NCBI GenBank assembly: GCA_964551335.1
Contig: CAZKCO010000011.1
Span: 124,001 to 188,000 of the forward strand
Source: Tunicatimonas sp964551335
Lineage (GTDB): Bacteria > Bacteroidota > Bacteroidia > Cytophagales > Cyclobacteriaceae
Length of the DNA stretch: 64,000 bases
Direction: 5' to 3'
Position numbers and translations under genes: made by a program. Position 1 is the first letter of the stretch, and the number at the start of each line of letters is the position of its first letter. Below are positions 44,090 to 54,188 of this stretch, one piece after another. The notes under the pieces were generated by a model. The model made no database searches, was not told the origin of the DNA, and saw only the letters and a list, made by a program, of their open reading frames with translations.

Positions 44090-45448
44090 CTAATTGATAG
44101 TCTCATACTCACTCAGAATACCTCCGGTGAGGCGCAGCAGTTCGGTTTCCGACTCAATCAGGTTGTACTTGGCCTGGATGTTGGTGAGAGCCGTTGTCAG
44201 GTAGCTTACCTGGAGGTCGCGGTAGTTAAAGGAGTTGATGGTTCCGTTGCGGAATCGCTCCTCGGCTAAATCCAGATTGAGCTGGGCGGTCTCAACGTTC
44301 TCTTCCGAAATAGCCAGCAACTTTTTCCGAACATTATAAAGGTCGAAGGTGGCCAGCAGGTTGTTACGCAGGGTGGTCTTCTGCTGGTCAATCTGTACCT
44401 GACTAATTCGTTCCTGCACATAAGCATTTTCAATCGCCCGGCGTACCCGCCCACCATCAAACAATAGGTAGTTTAGGGTAAATCCGGCGGCATAGCTCAG
44501 CGTTTTAGGAAGTACTACTTCCTCACGATCGGGGTTGGGGAAAGCAAATTCAGCATTGCTCAAGTCTTGCCGACTCCAGGTATAGGCAGCTCCCGCACTG
44601 AATCCAAGCTGAGGGTAAAGCTCGGTTCTCGCTAGTTGGGTATCAGTGCGAGCAATCTCTAAGTTAAGGTACTGATTTCGCAGGTTACTGTTGTTGGCGA
44701 TCATCCGCTCATACAACTCTTCCAACTCAAAGTTGAGTGGCTCAACCTCCAGGTTATCGGTAAGATTATAGGTGAGCGTCACGTCTTTTCCCATCAGCAG
44801 GTTTAGCGTGCGCCGAGCGTTTACGAACGTAATTTCCTGGTTCACTAAATTGGTAGAATCCGTCAGAAATAGATTCTTCTGCTGAAGAATATCAAAGGTT
44901 ACCGCGCTACCTAATTCACCTTTGAGCTTGATGTACTCGTAGCGGTCTTTAGACAGTTTGAAGGTGGACGCTAACACATCGAGCCGCTCCTGCTCCAGTT
45001 GTACTATGTAGTACTGATTGATGATCGCCTGCACTGCATTTTCAATCACTACCACCGCGTTGCCCCGCGTGAGATTCTCCAGCTTTTGTAGCTGATCCCT
45101 GCGAATATTGACACTGAAACCATCAAAAAGTATCCAGTTTACATTGATAGCCGGGGTAACATCGTTAGAGATAGTTAATCCCTGCAAAAAGCTGGCGGGG
45201 TTATCAACATCCCGAAAGTTGTTGTTCTGCGACAGATTAAAACTGATGGTGGGCCATCGTCCGGCAGCTCCCCAGTTGTTGTTATTAGCCGCAACTTCAA
45301 TGTTCAGTTCTTCAATCTGAATATCAAAATTATTTTCCAGTCCAATCTGGATAGCCTGGGAGAGGGAGAGGTCTTCTTGCTCTTGTTCTTGAGCATTAGC
45401 AAAGCAAGTCATCACTAGGCCTGCCAAAGTAAATAGTAAATATTTCAT
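44090..45448 (-). CDS. TolC-family outer membrane efflux protein
   Basis: A 452-residue outer-membrane channel. It has a signal peptide (MKYLLFTLAGLVMTCFANAQ) and the two repeated OEP halves rich in long helices (DLSLSQAIQIGLENNFDIQ; NLDLAEERFRNGTINSFNYRD). It forms the exit duct of a tripartite pump with the RND permease and adaptor upstream. A degenerate palindrome lies in the 74-base spacer after the permease gene. Confidence 0.9.
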   Translation of the reverse strand: MKYLLFTLAGLVMTCFANAQEQEQEDLSLSQAIQIGLENNFDIQIEELNIEVAANNNNWGAAGRWPTISFNLSQNNNFRDVDNPASFLQGLTISNDVTPAINVNWILFDGFSVNIRRDQLQKLENLTRGNAVVVIENAVQAIINQYYIVQLEQERLDVLASTFKLSKDRYEYIKLKGELGSAVTFDILQQKNLFLTDSTNLVNQEITFVNARRTLNLLMGKDVTLTYNLTDNLEVEPLNFELEELYERMIANNSNLRNQYLNLEIARTDTQLARTELYPQLGFSAGAAYTWSRQDLSNAEFAFPNPDREEVVLPKTLSYAAGFTLNYLLFDGGRVRRAIENAYVQERISQVQIDQQKTTLRNNLLATFDLYNVRKKLLAISEENVETAQLNLDLAEERFRNGTINSFNYRDLQVSYLTTALTNIQAKYNLIESETELLRLTGGILSEYETIN

Positions 45449-45452
45449 GAAA

Positions 45453-45514
45453 GTTTAGAGGTCAGGGTTATAAGGGGGAGTTTAGGGAAAGTAATAACCC
45501 TCTCCCAAACTCTA
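45453..45514. repeat. Imperfect palindrome in the RND-TolC spacer
   Basis: The arm 45453-45471 (ending CAGGGTTAT) is near-complementary to 45494-45514 (starting ATAACCCT). Within the arms GGG-ending words recur at 8-10 base spacing, less regular than in the other arrays. It sits between permease and TolC genes of one operon. Confidence 0.55.
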
Positions 45515-45522
45515 TATTTTAT

Positions 45523-48500
45523 TTAGACTTGCTGCAACCGGCGCTGCTCGCGGACAGCTGGTTCCACATCTTCGTGGTCGGGCGAGCGGTAGGGTTCATC
45601 CGGACTCATGTAGTGTTTTACCCTACCGATACCCTTGTTGATGTACAGCTTCACGTCGTTGAAAACCAGAATGATAACCGGGAAGAACAGCAGAATCATC
45701 AGCGTACCCAGCATTACCCCGTAGGCTACTGAAATGGCCATCGGAACTAAGAACTGAGCCTGAAAGCTCTTTTCCAGAATCAGCGGATACAAACCCACTA
45801 CCGTAGTAATAGAAGTTAGCAGAATAGCTCGGAAACGGGCAATACCCGCCCCAAAAGCGGCTTCTTCTACCCGCATTCCTTCTCGCAGGTTCTGATTATA
45901 CTTGTCTAACATCACCACCGCATCGTTGATAATCACTCCCGACAAGGCAATCATACCGTACATACTCAGCATAGAAATGGGCTGTCCGTGAATACCGTGG
46001 CCGATAGCCGCACAAACCAACCCTAGTGGAATAAGCAACAAGATCAGTATAGCCTGGTAGAGCGAGCGGAACGAAAGGGTAATCACCAGTATCATCATAA
46101 TGAAGGCTACCGGAAACACCTTAGCAAAGGAGGCTACCGTACGAGCCGACCGCCGCGATTGTCCCTCGAACGAATAGGTCACGCTCGGATACTTCGCCAG
46201 AATGGGCGGAAGAATTTCGGTACGCACCTTCTCAATAATCGGGGGAACTGGTTCGTACGGGTCGACCAAATCAGCTTCCAGGCGTACTTCTCGCTTGCCG
46301 TTGAAGTGATTAATGTTCATTACTCCGCGCTCAATGGTATAGTCGGCCAGCTCCCGCAGCGGATACTCATTCCCCTGCCCGTCTTTAATCCGCATGGATT
46401 CCATCTGCGAGATGGTCAGACGATCTTCCTCGGGATAGCGTACCCACACCCGCACCTCGTCGGTACCGATGATCAGCCGCTGGGCTTCCTCACCAAAGAA
46501 AGCCTGCCGAATCTGATTAGTAATATCCTGCTGAGAAAATCCGAGGAAATACGCCTGAGGCCGCAGTTCCAACCGAATTTCCCGCTGGCCGGTGGCGGTA
46601 TTGTCTTTAATGTCCTTGAGGGAGGACAGTCCCATAATTTCGGCTTTAGCTTCTTCTTTGGCCGCCATTAGTTGTTCCAGATCGCTGCCGAGCAAGGCCA
46701 GCGAAAACGGAGTACCGAATCGGTTTTGCCCGCCCACGCTGAATTTTTGCGCCTCGGGCACAGCTCCGATTTTCTGCCGCACCCGGTTAGCAATCTCAAA
46801 GCTGGAAATATCCTCCACTCGTTCCAGATCGGCCAGGTCAATCCGCAGGTGTCCGGCGTGGCCACCCCGTTCGGCCCCACCGCGACCACCGCTACTGCCT
46901 ACGTTCAGGCTCACGGTTTCAATCAACGACTGATCATTGTCCCGGTCCTCCTTAATTTCTTCATTTACTTCCCAAACTGCCGCCTCAAAGCGATGCAGGT
47001 AGTCTTCGGTAATACTTTCCCGCGTGCCGGGATTTAACACCAGCGATACTTCAAAATCATCAAAGGGGATGGAGGGGAAAATTGTAGTCTTGATCAGTCC
47101 GCCCTGAATCATACCCAGCACTACCATAAAGATGAAGGCCGGAATGGCAAAGGAAACCCAGCGCCACTGAATCAGCAGCCGCAGTACGCCACCGTAAATA
47201 TTGTCGCGTAAGAATTTGATCCCCTTATCCAGTCCGCCGCGGATGCGGTCTTTTTTAGGTTTGTGGTCAACATCCTCACCCTTACCGGTAGCCAGGTGAG
47301 ACGGCAGCACAAAAAATGCTTCCACCAGCGAGAAGGCCAGACAGGCAATAACCACAATGGACATTTCGGTGGTGAAACCCTGGTTATCCAGTAGCATGAG
47401 CGGAATAAAGGCAATAATCGTCGTAGTTACCGAAGTAAATACCGCCGGAAGCACCTCCATTGTGCCGTCTACGGCGGCTTTTACAGGATTTTTTCCCATC
47501 TCGCGGTGGGTATAAATATTTTCGGCAATTACGATACCATCGTCTACCAGAATTCCGATTACCAGAATCATTCCGAAGAGCGACAACATGTTGATGGTGA
47601 TGCCCGCCATGCTGCCGACAATGAACATCCCCAGAAACGAAATTGGAATACCAATGGCTACCCAGAACGAAAGCCGCAAACTAAGAAATAGCCCTAAGGC
47701 CACCAGTACCAGAGTTAATCCTACTAACCCATTGCTGGTGAGCAGGCTGATACGTTGCTGAAGCAGAGTATTGAAATCAAAGCTGGCGAATAGTTCAAAG
47801 TTTTCATTTTCAGCATCGAACTTCTCCAGGTACTCGCCGATGAAGCTCGAGATTTCCTGTAAATCTTCTTCCGGTAACTTAAGTACACTAACCGAAACTG
47901 ACATTTGTCCGTTAGAGTAGGATTTATTAGGCGTGTCGGCAAACTGAAATTTAATGTTAGCAATATCCTTCAGTAGCAGATTACTCCCATCGGGGTTAGC
48001 CCGCAAGATAATCCGGCCAATCTCTTCGGGAGCGTACTCCCGGGAGTTGGCCCGAATCCGAATTTCTTCTTCCGAAGTTTTTATTGAACCTCCTGAAATA
48101 TCCCGATTGTTGAAGCGCACCGCATTGGCCACCTGCGAAAAGGTAAGATCATAGCGCTGCAACGTGGCTTCATTCACTTCAATAGAGATTTCCAGCGGCG
48201 GATAACCGAACACTTCTACCTGGGAAATCTCGCCCGAATTAAGCAAGTCGCTTTCAATCTGCTCGGCTTTCTCTTTCAGGGCTTTTAGGTCATTCGGGCC
48301 CCGCAGGGTGAGAAAAGCAGCTCGGGAACTGAAACTCCCCCGGTCTTTAATCACAATGGGCGGTTCAGCTCCCACCGGATAAGAAGGAATTCCGTCAACG
48401 GCGTTTTTCACCTCGGCCAACACCTCGTCAATATCGTAATCGTCGCGCGTCTCAATATTGATGGTAGCGGAGTTTTCCGAAGAAGTAGACGTAACCTCCT

Positions 48501-48735
48501 CAATACCGGTAATTCCCTTCAGAGCTTCCTCCACTTTAATCGTAATCCCTTCTTCCATTTCCTCCGGCGAAGCACCGGGGTAGGTCACCCGAATAGCGAT
48601 CTGGTTGGGCGGAAGTTCGGGAAAGAACGACTTATTGATGTTGAAGTAGCTGAGAGCCCCAAAAATGATAATAACAACTAGAATGGCGTTGGCCCAGATA
48701 GGGTAACGCACAAAGAACTCTATAATTTTTCTCAT
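45523..48735 (-). CDS. RND efflux permease (AcrB/MdtB type)
   Basis: A 1070-residue inner-membrane pump of standard RND size with twelve helices in two halves. N-terminal helix plus FFPELPPNQIAIRVTYPGAS; the proton-relay pair in helix 4 is IGILVDDGIVIAENIY; the second half has LSMYGMIALSGVIINDAVVMLD. It exchanges protons for drug, dye or metabolite efflux through TolC. The DD relay motif marks the drug-type rather than heavy-metal branch. It overlaps the adaptor gene by 4 bases. Confidence 0.93.
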   Translation of the reverse strand: MRKIIEFFVRYPIWANAILVVIIIFGALSYFNINKSFFPELPPNQIAIRVTYPGASPEEMEEGITIKVEEALKGITGIEEVTSTSSENSATINIETRDDYDIDEVLAEVKNAVDGIPSYPVGAEPPIVIKDRGSFSSRAAFLTLRGPNDLKALKEKAEQIESDLLNSGEISQVEVFGYPPLEISIEVNEATLQRYDLTFSQVANAVRFNNRDISGGSIKTSEEEIRIRANSREYAPEEIGRIILRANPDGSNLLLKDIANIKFQFADTPNKSYSNGQMSVSVSVLKLPEEDLQEISSFIGEYLEKFDAENENFELFASFDFNTLLQQRISLLTSNGLVGLTLVLVALGLFLSLRLSFWVAIGIPISFLGMFIVGSMAGITINMLSLFGMILVIGILVDDGIVIAENIYTHREMGKNPVKAAVDGTMEVLPAVFTSVTTTIIAFIPLMLLDNQGFTTEMSIVVIACLAFSLVEAFFVLPSHLATGKGEDVDHKPKKDRIRGGLDKGIKFLRDNIYGGVLRLLIQWRWVSFAIPAFIFMVVLGMIQGGLIKTTIFPSIPFDDFEVSLVLNPGTRESITEDYLHRFEAAVWEVNEEIKEDRDNDQSLIETVSLNVGSSGGRGGAERGGHAGHLRIDLADLERVEDISSFEIANRVRQKIGAVPEAQKFSVGGQNRFGTPFSLALLGSDLEQLMAAKEEAKAEIMGLSSLKDIKDNTATGQREIRLELRPQAYFLGFSQQDITNQIRQAFFGEEAQRLIIGTDEVRVWVRYPEEDRLTISQMESMRIKDGQGNEYPLRELADYTIERGVMNINHFNGKREVRLEADLVDPYEPVPPIIEKVRTEILPPILAKYPSVTYSFEGQSRRSARTVASFAKVFPVAFIMMILVITLSFRSLYQAILILLLIPLGLVCAAIGHGIHGQPISMLSMYGMIALSGVIINDAVVMLDKYNQNLREGMRVEEAAFGAGIARFRAILLTSITTVVGLYPLILEKSFQAQFLVPMAISVAYGVMLGTLMILLFFPVIILVFNDVKLYINKGIGRVKHYMSPDEPYRSPDHEDVEPAVREQRRLQQV

Positions 48736-49955
48736 GTTTCGCTGCGATTTTCGGTAGTGGCTGAATCAGACTGGCTATCGGCCTTCTGAGGTTGGGTGCC
48801 GCCCGAACGACCACTCTCCACTTCAGTAGTAACTTTCATATTCTCTACGGCATTAGCGGGCAAATCCACCACCAGGCTGTCGCCTGTGTTCAGTCCGCTA
48901 CCCGCTATCGGGCTGATCAATACCTGATCCTGGGTAATCTTTTCAACATTAACCCTCCGCGACTGTAGTACTCCATCCTTTACTACATAGACTTGATCCT
49001 GGTTAATGAGTACTCGTCGGGGAATTTGCATGGCTTGCTCCAGACGTGAACCGGGGATGGTAGCTCGTAGGTACTGCCCATCGTATAAACCGCTGTTAGG
49101 CTCAGACTCTACACCAACGTAGACATTGATCGACTGGGTAGTTGGATCTATGAAATCAGCAATCCGGATGACCCGACCCGGCCAGGTTTGGCTTCCGTTT
49201 TCCGAAGAAATTTCTACTTCGGCTCCTTCCTCCACCCAACGTATTTCTTTGGGGTCTACCGGAATTTCCAACTCCAACAGGTCGGTGCGGATGATGCTGG
49301 CAATATTGGCGCCTGGGTTTACTACGGTTCCGGTTTCCAGATTTACGTTGACAATGCTACCGTCGTAGGGAGCGTACTGGTAGTACTTTCGCAGATTTTC
49401 TTCCCCGCTTTTTATACTGTAGTACTCGCTCAGAATGTTTTGGGTGGCTAAGAAGGTTTTAACCTTACTGCTGGTTACCTCGGGTAGTGGCTTCAATGAT
49501 TCGTTGATCTCAATGCTCTCAAAGTAAGCTTGCCAGGCAGGATAATCATCGGTAAAATCAATCTTCAGATCGGGTAGACTAGAGGCGATGAGGTTTAAAA
49601 ACTGGCTCTTGCGGGCCTGCAGATTCAGGCGGGCCTCGGCGTCGTTGATGCGGTACATGAGTTGCCCCTTCCGAAAATTAACTCCCGGTTTAAGCTGAAC
49701 CTGGCCCGCAAATAGCCGTCCGCCCACCTCGGCAATTAAATCTAAGGGCTGGGAAGAAGTAATGCGGCCGTATTCTACCACCTCAGTGTCAATTTCTTCG
49801 TAAGCCACTTCATTGACCCGGACAAAATTGGTGGAGGCGCGTTTGGGCCGCTCGGGAGGTAATTCTTTCATACCGGCAAATTGCCGCATGGCAATAAAAC
49901 CGGCGGCAATCAATACTACAAATAGCCCGAAGACCAGTAGTTTACGTTTATTCAT
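48732..49955 (-). CDS. RND efflux periplasmic adaptor (membrane fusion protein)
   Basis: A 407-residue adaptor anchored by an N-terminal helix (LLVFGLFVVLIAAGFIAMRQ). The lipoyl/barrel-sandwich halves are ITSSQPLDLIAEVGGRLFAG and YQYAPYDGSIVNVNLETG, separated by a short helical hairpin. The beta-barrel domain (LELEIPVDPKEIRWVEEGAE) follows, and the last 30 residues are a Ser/Glu-rich tail. It links the permease to TolC. First gene of the operon; the TGA/ATG overlap couples it to the permease. Confidence 0.9.
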   Translation of the reverse strand: MNKRKLLVFGLFVVLIAAGFIAMRQFAGMKELPPERPKRASTNFVRVNEVAYEEIDTEVVEYGRITSSQPLDLIAEVGGRLFAGQVQLKPGVNFRKGQLMYRINDAEARLNLQARKSQFLNLIASSLPDLKIDFTDDYPAWQAYFESIEINESLKPLPEVTSSKVKTFLATQNILSEYYSIKSGEENLRKYYQYAPYDGSIVNVNLETGTVVNPGANIASIIRTDLLELEIPVDPKEIRWVEEGAEVEISSENGSQTWPGRVIRIADFIDPTTQSINVYVGVESEPNSGLYDGQYLRATIPGSRLEQAMQIPRRVLINQDQVYVVKDGVLQSRRVNVEKITQDQVLISPIAGSGLNTGDSLVVDLPANAVENMKVTTEVESGRSGGTQPQKADSQSDSATTENRSET

Positions 49956-50098
49956 GAGGATTAAGATTGGTACTGAATAGAGTAAGAGTATTAACTGACT
50001 TAGCTAACGGAATTTCCTCGCTAATAGTGGTTAATTTTCTACAAATTTGCTTAATTAATAGACCAATCACAGAAATCTGGCTATTCTTTTACAAAGAA

Positions 50099-50129
50099 AA
50101 AGGCTTACCGGGTAGTCCGGCAAGCCTTT
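50099..50129 (-). terminator. Terminator hairpin after the DUF892 gene
   Basis: A 13-bp stem with one mismatch (50099-50111 with 50117-50129) and a 5-nt loop is followed on the leftward side by a T-rich run. It lies 21 bases after the DUF892 stop codon. Confidence 0.8.
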
Positions 50130-50149
50130 GATATCAATAAGAAGGCAGG

Positions 50150-50665
50150 TTAAGCGTGGTGAGCCTGTCTATTTACCCGGCTAGTAGCAATTTGGTTTAG
50201 CTTTTTATCGGCATTTTTCTCTTCATTCAAAGTTTCCTCTAGTAGCCGATGCACGTCATTATGACCTAATTCTTGAGCCAGTCCCATTGCTGTGCCGTAA
50301 CCCGCAATTTCGTAGTGTTCCACTCGCTGGGCAGCACCAATCAAACCGGCATCTTTTACGTTGGCATCGGCTTTCGATTTAATAATCTCTTCGCCTTCCG
50401 CAACCAATCCTTTCATAGCCTTACAGGTGGTACTTCCAACCTTGTAATTCAGCAGTTTGCCAATCTGCACCAGCCGCTCTCGTTGCCCTTTGGTTTCCTG
50501 TAAGTGCTCATGGAAAGCACTCTTTAAAGTAGAATCAGAAGCAGCATCGGCCATTTTAGGCAGGGCATCCACTAATTGGTCTTCGGCACTGTACAGATCG
50601 TCAATCTCATGACGCAATAAATCTTCTAGTGTCGGTAATTTCTCTTTAGATGAAAAAAGTCCCAT
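50150..50665 (-). CDS. DUF892 ferritin-like protein (YciE/YciF family)
   Basis: 171 residues from the ATG at 50665 (MGLFSSKEKLPTLEDLLRHE); an ATG at 50746 would add 27 residues that look like leader. It is a four-helix ferritin-like bundle with carboxylate metal ligands in LLRHEIDDLYSAEDQLVDAL, AFHEHLQETKGQ and AAQRVEHYEIAGYGTA. Members are stress-induced and bind di-iron or di-manganese, but the reaction is not known. A possible -7 box (TATCTTTA, reverse of 50736-50743) is upstream. Confidence 0.88.
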   Translation of the reverse strand: MGLFSSKEKLPTLEDLLRHEIDDLYSAEDQLVDALPKMADAASDSTLKSAFHEHLQETKGQRERLVQIGKLLNYKVGSTTCKAMKGLVAEGEEIIKSKADANVKDAGLIGAAQRVEHYEIAGYGTAMGLAQELGHNDVHRLLEETLNEEKNADKKLNQIATSRVNRQAHHA

Positions 50666-50886
50666 GTTGATATTAGGTTTGTGGTGATAAAAATTGATAA
50701 AAAAACAGGGCAGAAATAATTCTGAACCTGAATAGTAAAGATACATATTTGAAGCGCCAGAGTAAATAGTCGGATTTCGCTAGATTTAGTAAGCAGTAGT
50801 AACTAGTGAATTGTGCCGCTAAAATGTAGTAGTAGTGTATCAACTCACTCCACTAATTTTTCCGCCTTGCTAAGAGATACTAAATC

Positions 50887-52794
50887 TCAATTATTGTCAT
50901 GCTGTAAATCATCAATTTCCTTCATCCATTCGGACAATGCCCAGCAGGCGTATAGCTCATAGTACTGTGAGCGATCTTCAGCAATTTCGCAAAGACGCTG
51001 TTGGGTTTTGCGCACTTCCGGAAGTACTGGTTTGGCCAATGCCCCCAAGTGTTGAATAGCCCGGGCTGCCATGAGCATAGTCGCTCCTTCACTGTTCAGT
51101 TTATCGGTAAGCAGCGGAAGGGTGTTTTCATACTCACCAGATTGGCACAGTAGTTTGGCTGTTTGAATTTGTACCGAAGGAAAGGGGTCATTTAAAAGCT
51201 TTTTCAGCATCGGCTGAACTAAGGAAGTTAATTCTACATCATTTTCTAGCCCCACCACCGACCAGTAGCGAAGAATCGGATTCTCTTTTTTCATCAGCTC
51301 CAAAACTAGTTGCTCAGTCAGTTCTTTCTCCGGAAGGGAGAAATTAGTGATTCGCAACACATCTTTGATAGGAAAAATGTCAGCACCCCGCACCATTTCG
51401 TAAATCGTACTACCTTTAGCCAGTCGCTGCATCATGGGTTCGGGAATCAGTCCTGAGTCGTGGGTTTCGGTAGCCCACTGCTGCTGGGCGGCTCGCATGT
51501 TGTTTAGTACTGTTGCGTACTCCGGGTCATCAGCCAGGTTATTTACCTGGAAGGGATCGACTTCAGTATCATATAGTTCTTCTGCCGGGCGAGTAGATGC
51601 CCACATATGTTGCTGGGCGGGAGTTAAATTCCCTTCGGCTAAAACCCTCCGAAGCTCTACCATCACCTCCGATTGGTCGGTATAAAAGTTTGGCTGAATC
51701 AGCGGCAGATGGGGGAGATAATTACGAATGTATAGGAAGCGTTGGCCTCGCACGCTGCGGGAAATCTCGAAGGCTTCGTCTACCCGGTCGGAGGTAGCAA
51801 ACACGTATTCAGGAGCTGGCTGTTGGTATTCACCCAAGAAAGCAGTGCCCTGCATCTGATCGGGAGCTTCCTGCCCGATAATGCTGAGTACGGTGGGAGC
51901 AAAATCCACGAAGTTCACCAGTCGGTCGTTTTGTGTCCCCGGAACCAGGTCTAATGCTTCCTGATAGGCGGACGGGGCTTTTACCAGAAAAGGCACTTTT
52001 AATCCGGAGTCATACAAGGCCCGTTTGCCTCGGGGCATCCCCGTACCGTGGTCGGCGAAAAAGAATACGATGGTATTTTCCGCTAATCCATCTTCCTCTA
52101 ACTGATCCAGAATATCCTGCACCTGCCGATCCATGATGGTTACCAGGTCATAGTAGCGTGCCCATAGTTGACGGGTCACGGGCGTATCAAAAAAGTAGGG
52201 CGGAATCACCATATCGTCCGGATCGTGACGCTCTTTCTCGGTCAATTGATGACCGTATCTTTCGTAAAACTCTTCTTCGGTGCCGAAGATTTTTGACTGG
52301 TGGGTAGTTTCAATATTGAATACGCTAAAGAATGGCTTACCTTTCGGACGATTACGCCAGTGGGCACTCTTACTAGATTCGTCCCATATGTTGTCATCCT
52401 GAAAGTTGTAGTCTTCTTTACTGTTGTTAGAGCAGTAGTAGCCCGCATCCCGCAGGTAGTGCGGTAGTGCTCTAACTTCATCGGGAATTTCCACTTCCGA
52501 ACGCAGGTGTTGGGTGCCCAGGGAGCTAGCGTAGATACCGGTAATCAGTGCCGAACGGGCGGGAGAGCAAACTGGCGCTGGGGCAAATGCCTGAGTAAAC
52601 CGTACTCCTTCGTCAGCTAAGCGATCCAGATTAGGGGTGATCGCCTGCGCATCGCCGTAGCTACCCAGGTAGGCGTTCAGGTCTTCGCAAGTAATCCAAA
52701 GAATGTTGGGCCGGTTTTCGGTAGATTGTCCGAACGCCGGTTGGAATAGAAACAATGAGAGCAGGAAAGAAAGTAGGAGGTTGCCGTAGTGCAT
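50887..52794 (-). CDS. Sulfatase (formylglycine-dependent), with C-terminal helical repeats
   Basis: A 635-residue exported sulfatase with a signal peptide ending near FQPAFGQ. The cysteine to be converted to formylglycine is C76 in VCSPARSALITG. Metal-binding ILWITCEDLNAYLGSYGD and the catalytic FFFADHGTGMPRGKRALYDSG are present. Residues about 480-620 look like HEAT/armadillo-type repeats (PSVQIQTAKLLCQSGEYENT), an unusual addition for a sulfatase. It should remove sulfate from an extracellular glycan or other ester. No sulfatase-maturating enzyme is in the window. Confidence 0.9.
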   Translation of the reverse strand: MHYGNLLLSFLLSLFLFQPAFGQSTENRPNILWITCEDLNAYLGSYGDAQAITPNLDRLADEGVRFTQAFAPAPVCSPARSALITGIYASSLGTQHLRSEVEIPDEVRALPHYLRDAGYYCSNNSKEDYNFQDDNIWDESSKSAHWRNRPKGKPFFSVFNIETTHQSKIFGTEEEFYERYGHQLTEKERHDPDDMVIPPYFFDTPVTRQLWARYYDLVTIMDRQVQDILDQLEEDGLAENTIVFFFADHGTGMPRGKRALYDSGLKVPFLVKAPSAYQEALDLVPGTQNDRLVNFVDFAPTVLSIIGQEAPDQMQGTAFLGEYQQPAPEYVFATSDRVDEAFEISRSVRGQRFLYIRNYLPHLPLIQPNFYTDQSEVMVELRRVLAEGNLTPAQQHMWASTRPAEELYDTEVDPFQVNNLADDPEYATVLNNMRAAQQQWATETHDSGLIPEPMMQRLAKGSTIYEMVRGADIFPIKDVLRITNFSLPEKELTEQLVLELMKKENPILRYWSVVGLENDVELTSLVQPMLKKLLNDPFPSVQIQTAKLLCQSGEYENTLPLLTDKLNSEGATMLMAARAIQHLGALAKPVLPEVRKTQQRLCEIAEDRSQYYELYACWALSEWMKEIDDLQHDNN

Positions 52795-52919
52795 AGTAAT
52801 GGAATCAATCCAAAAAGATAGGCATCTTTATTGATATTTTCATTCCTCAGAAATTCTGAGCTTGTCTTCCAACCCAATGGGGTTCAGTGGGGTCTGGATA
52901 TAAAGAACGTACATGTGCT

Positions 52920-54188
52920 ATGAAAACCATTAACCCAATAAAACTCGCAATAGTATTTTTGACTCTGTTCACTGGCTTACTGTTTGCGCAGTGTAGCGAA
53001 GAAGAACCCGTAGGCGATCAGAAGAATCCGCCCGACCTGCGTCCGGTCTCCGGCTCTACCGAAATGCTGGTGGAGACTTCTAACTCCTTTGCTATTGACC
53101 TGTTCCGTTCTATTCAGCAAGAAAAACCCGATGAAAATATTTTCATCTCTCCGCTGAGCGTAGACATTGCGCTGCACATGACCGTAAACGGTGCGAGTGG
53201 CGAAACGAAGGAGGTAATGAAAGAAACGTTAGGCGTAGCCGACCTCAGCGACGAAGAGGTAAACGAAGCCGCTAAAAGCCTCATTGAACAGTTACTAAAC
53301 ATGGATCAGGACGTAGCCCTGGCCATTGCCAACTCTATCTGGTTCCGAGATATTTTTACCCTGCAACCGGGCTTTGATGCCTTGATTCAGGAATACTACC
53401 ACGGACGTATTGAGGGGCTGGATTTTGATAATCCCGAAACTAAATCAGTCATCAATCAGTGGGTAGCCGAGCAAACGGAAGGAAAGATACAGAACCTGAT
53501 TCAGCAGATTAAAGACACCGACGTGATGTTTCTGATCAACGCTATTTACTTTAAAGCTGATTGGCAGTATCAATTTAATCCGGATGACACCCGCGACGAA
53601 CCTTTCTACTTAGCCGATGGGGGTACTGTTCCGGTTCCGCTGATGTCTAACCGAAACACCAAAGTAAACTACCGTTTTCAGGATGAATTTCAGGTGGTTG
53701 AGTTGCCCTACGGTAACGGACAGTTCAGCATGGTTATCCTGCTTCCGTTTGGGGAGAATACCATAGATGACCTGATGAGCGAGCTAACCACCGATCAGCT
53801 CAACGGCTGGCTGGAGCAAACCGATACCCTGACTACCCACCTGCTAATGCCTAAGTTCAAAACCGAATTCAAACTGAACTTGAATGATGTATTGAAAGGA
53901 ATGGGCATGGAGCTTCCGTTTACCACCGATGCTACCTTCCATAACTTCTTTGAGCAAAACGTAGGCGAGAAACTGTATATGGATCGGGTTATCCATCAGG
54001 CCTTTATTGAGGTAAACGAGGAGGGTTCCGAAGCTGCCGCGGCCACCGCCGTAGCCATCGGTTTAGAGTCTATCAACCTCAACCGCCCCGACATGATCCG
54101 GGTAGATCGACCATTTGCTTACTTTATCCGCGAAAAGCATACCGGAGCCATTCTGTTTGCCGGCACGATGATGAATCCGGCTAACTAG
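52920..54188 (+). CDS. Serpin (serine protease inhibitor), exported
   Basis: 422 residues from the ATG at 52920 (MKTINPIKLAIVFLTLFTGL), with a signal peptide and a possible lipobox Cys (LFAQC). The serpin fold is complete: SPLSVDIALHMTVNGASGET, ADWQYQFNPDDT, FQVVELPYGNGQFSMVILLP and the C-terminal RPFAYFIREKHTGAILFAG. The reactive loop hinge is EEGSEAAAATAVAIG, rich in small residues, so it should be an inhibitory serpin that traps a protease outside the cell. Counting from the hinge puts P1 near the GLES region, so the target protease is uncertain. It overlaps the convergent Uma2 gene by 8 bases. Confidence 0.92.
   Translation: MKTINPIKLAIVFLTLFTGLLFAQCSEEEPVGDQKNPPDLRPVSGSTEMLVETSNSFAIDLFRSIQQEKPDENIFISPLSVDIALHMTVNGASGETKEVMKETLGVADLSDEEVNEAAKSLIEQLLNMDQDVALAIANSIWFRDIFTLQPGFDALIQEYYHGRIEGLDFDNPETKSVINQWVAEQTEGKIQNLIQQIKDTDVMFLINAIYFKADWQYQFNPDDTRDEPFYLADGGTVPVPLMSNRNTKVNYRFQDEFQVVELPYGNGQFSMVILLPFGENTIDDLMSELTTDQLNGWLEQTDTLTTHLLMPKFKTEFKLNLNDVLKGMGMELPFTTDATFHNFFEQNVGEKLYMDRVIHQAFIEVNEEGSEAAAATAVAIGLESINLNRPDMIRVDRPFAYFIREKHTGAILFAGTMMNPAN

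Noticed and set aside
46159..47037. Long open frames antisense to the RND permease
   Set aside because: Shadows of a large GC-richer gene with clear conserved motifs on the other strand.
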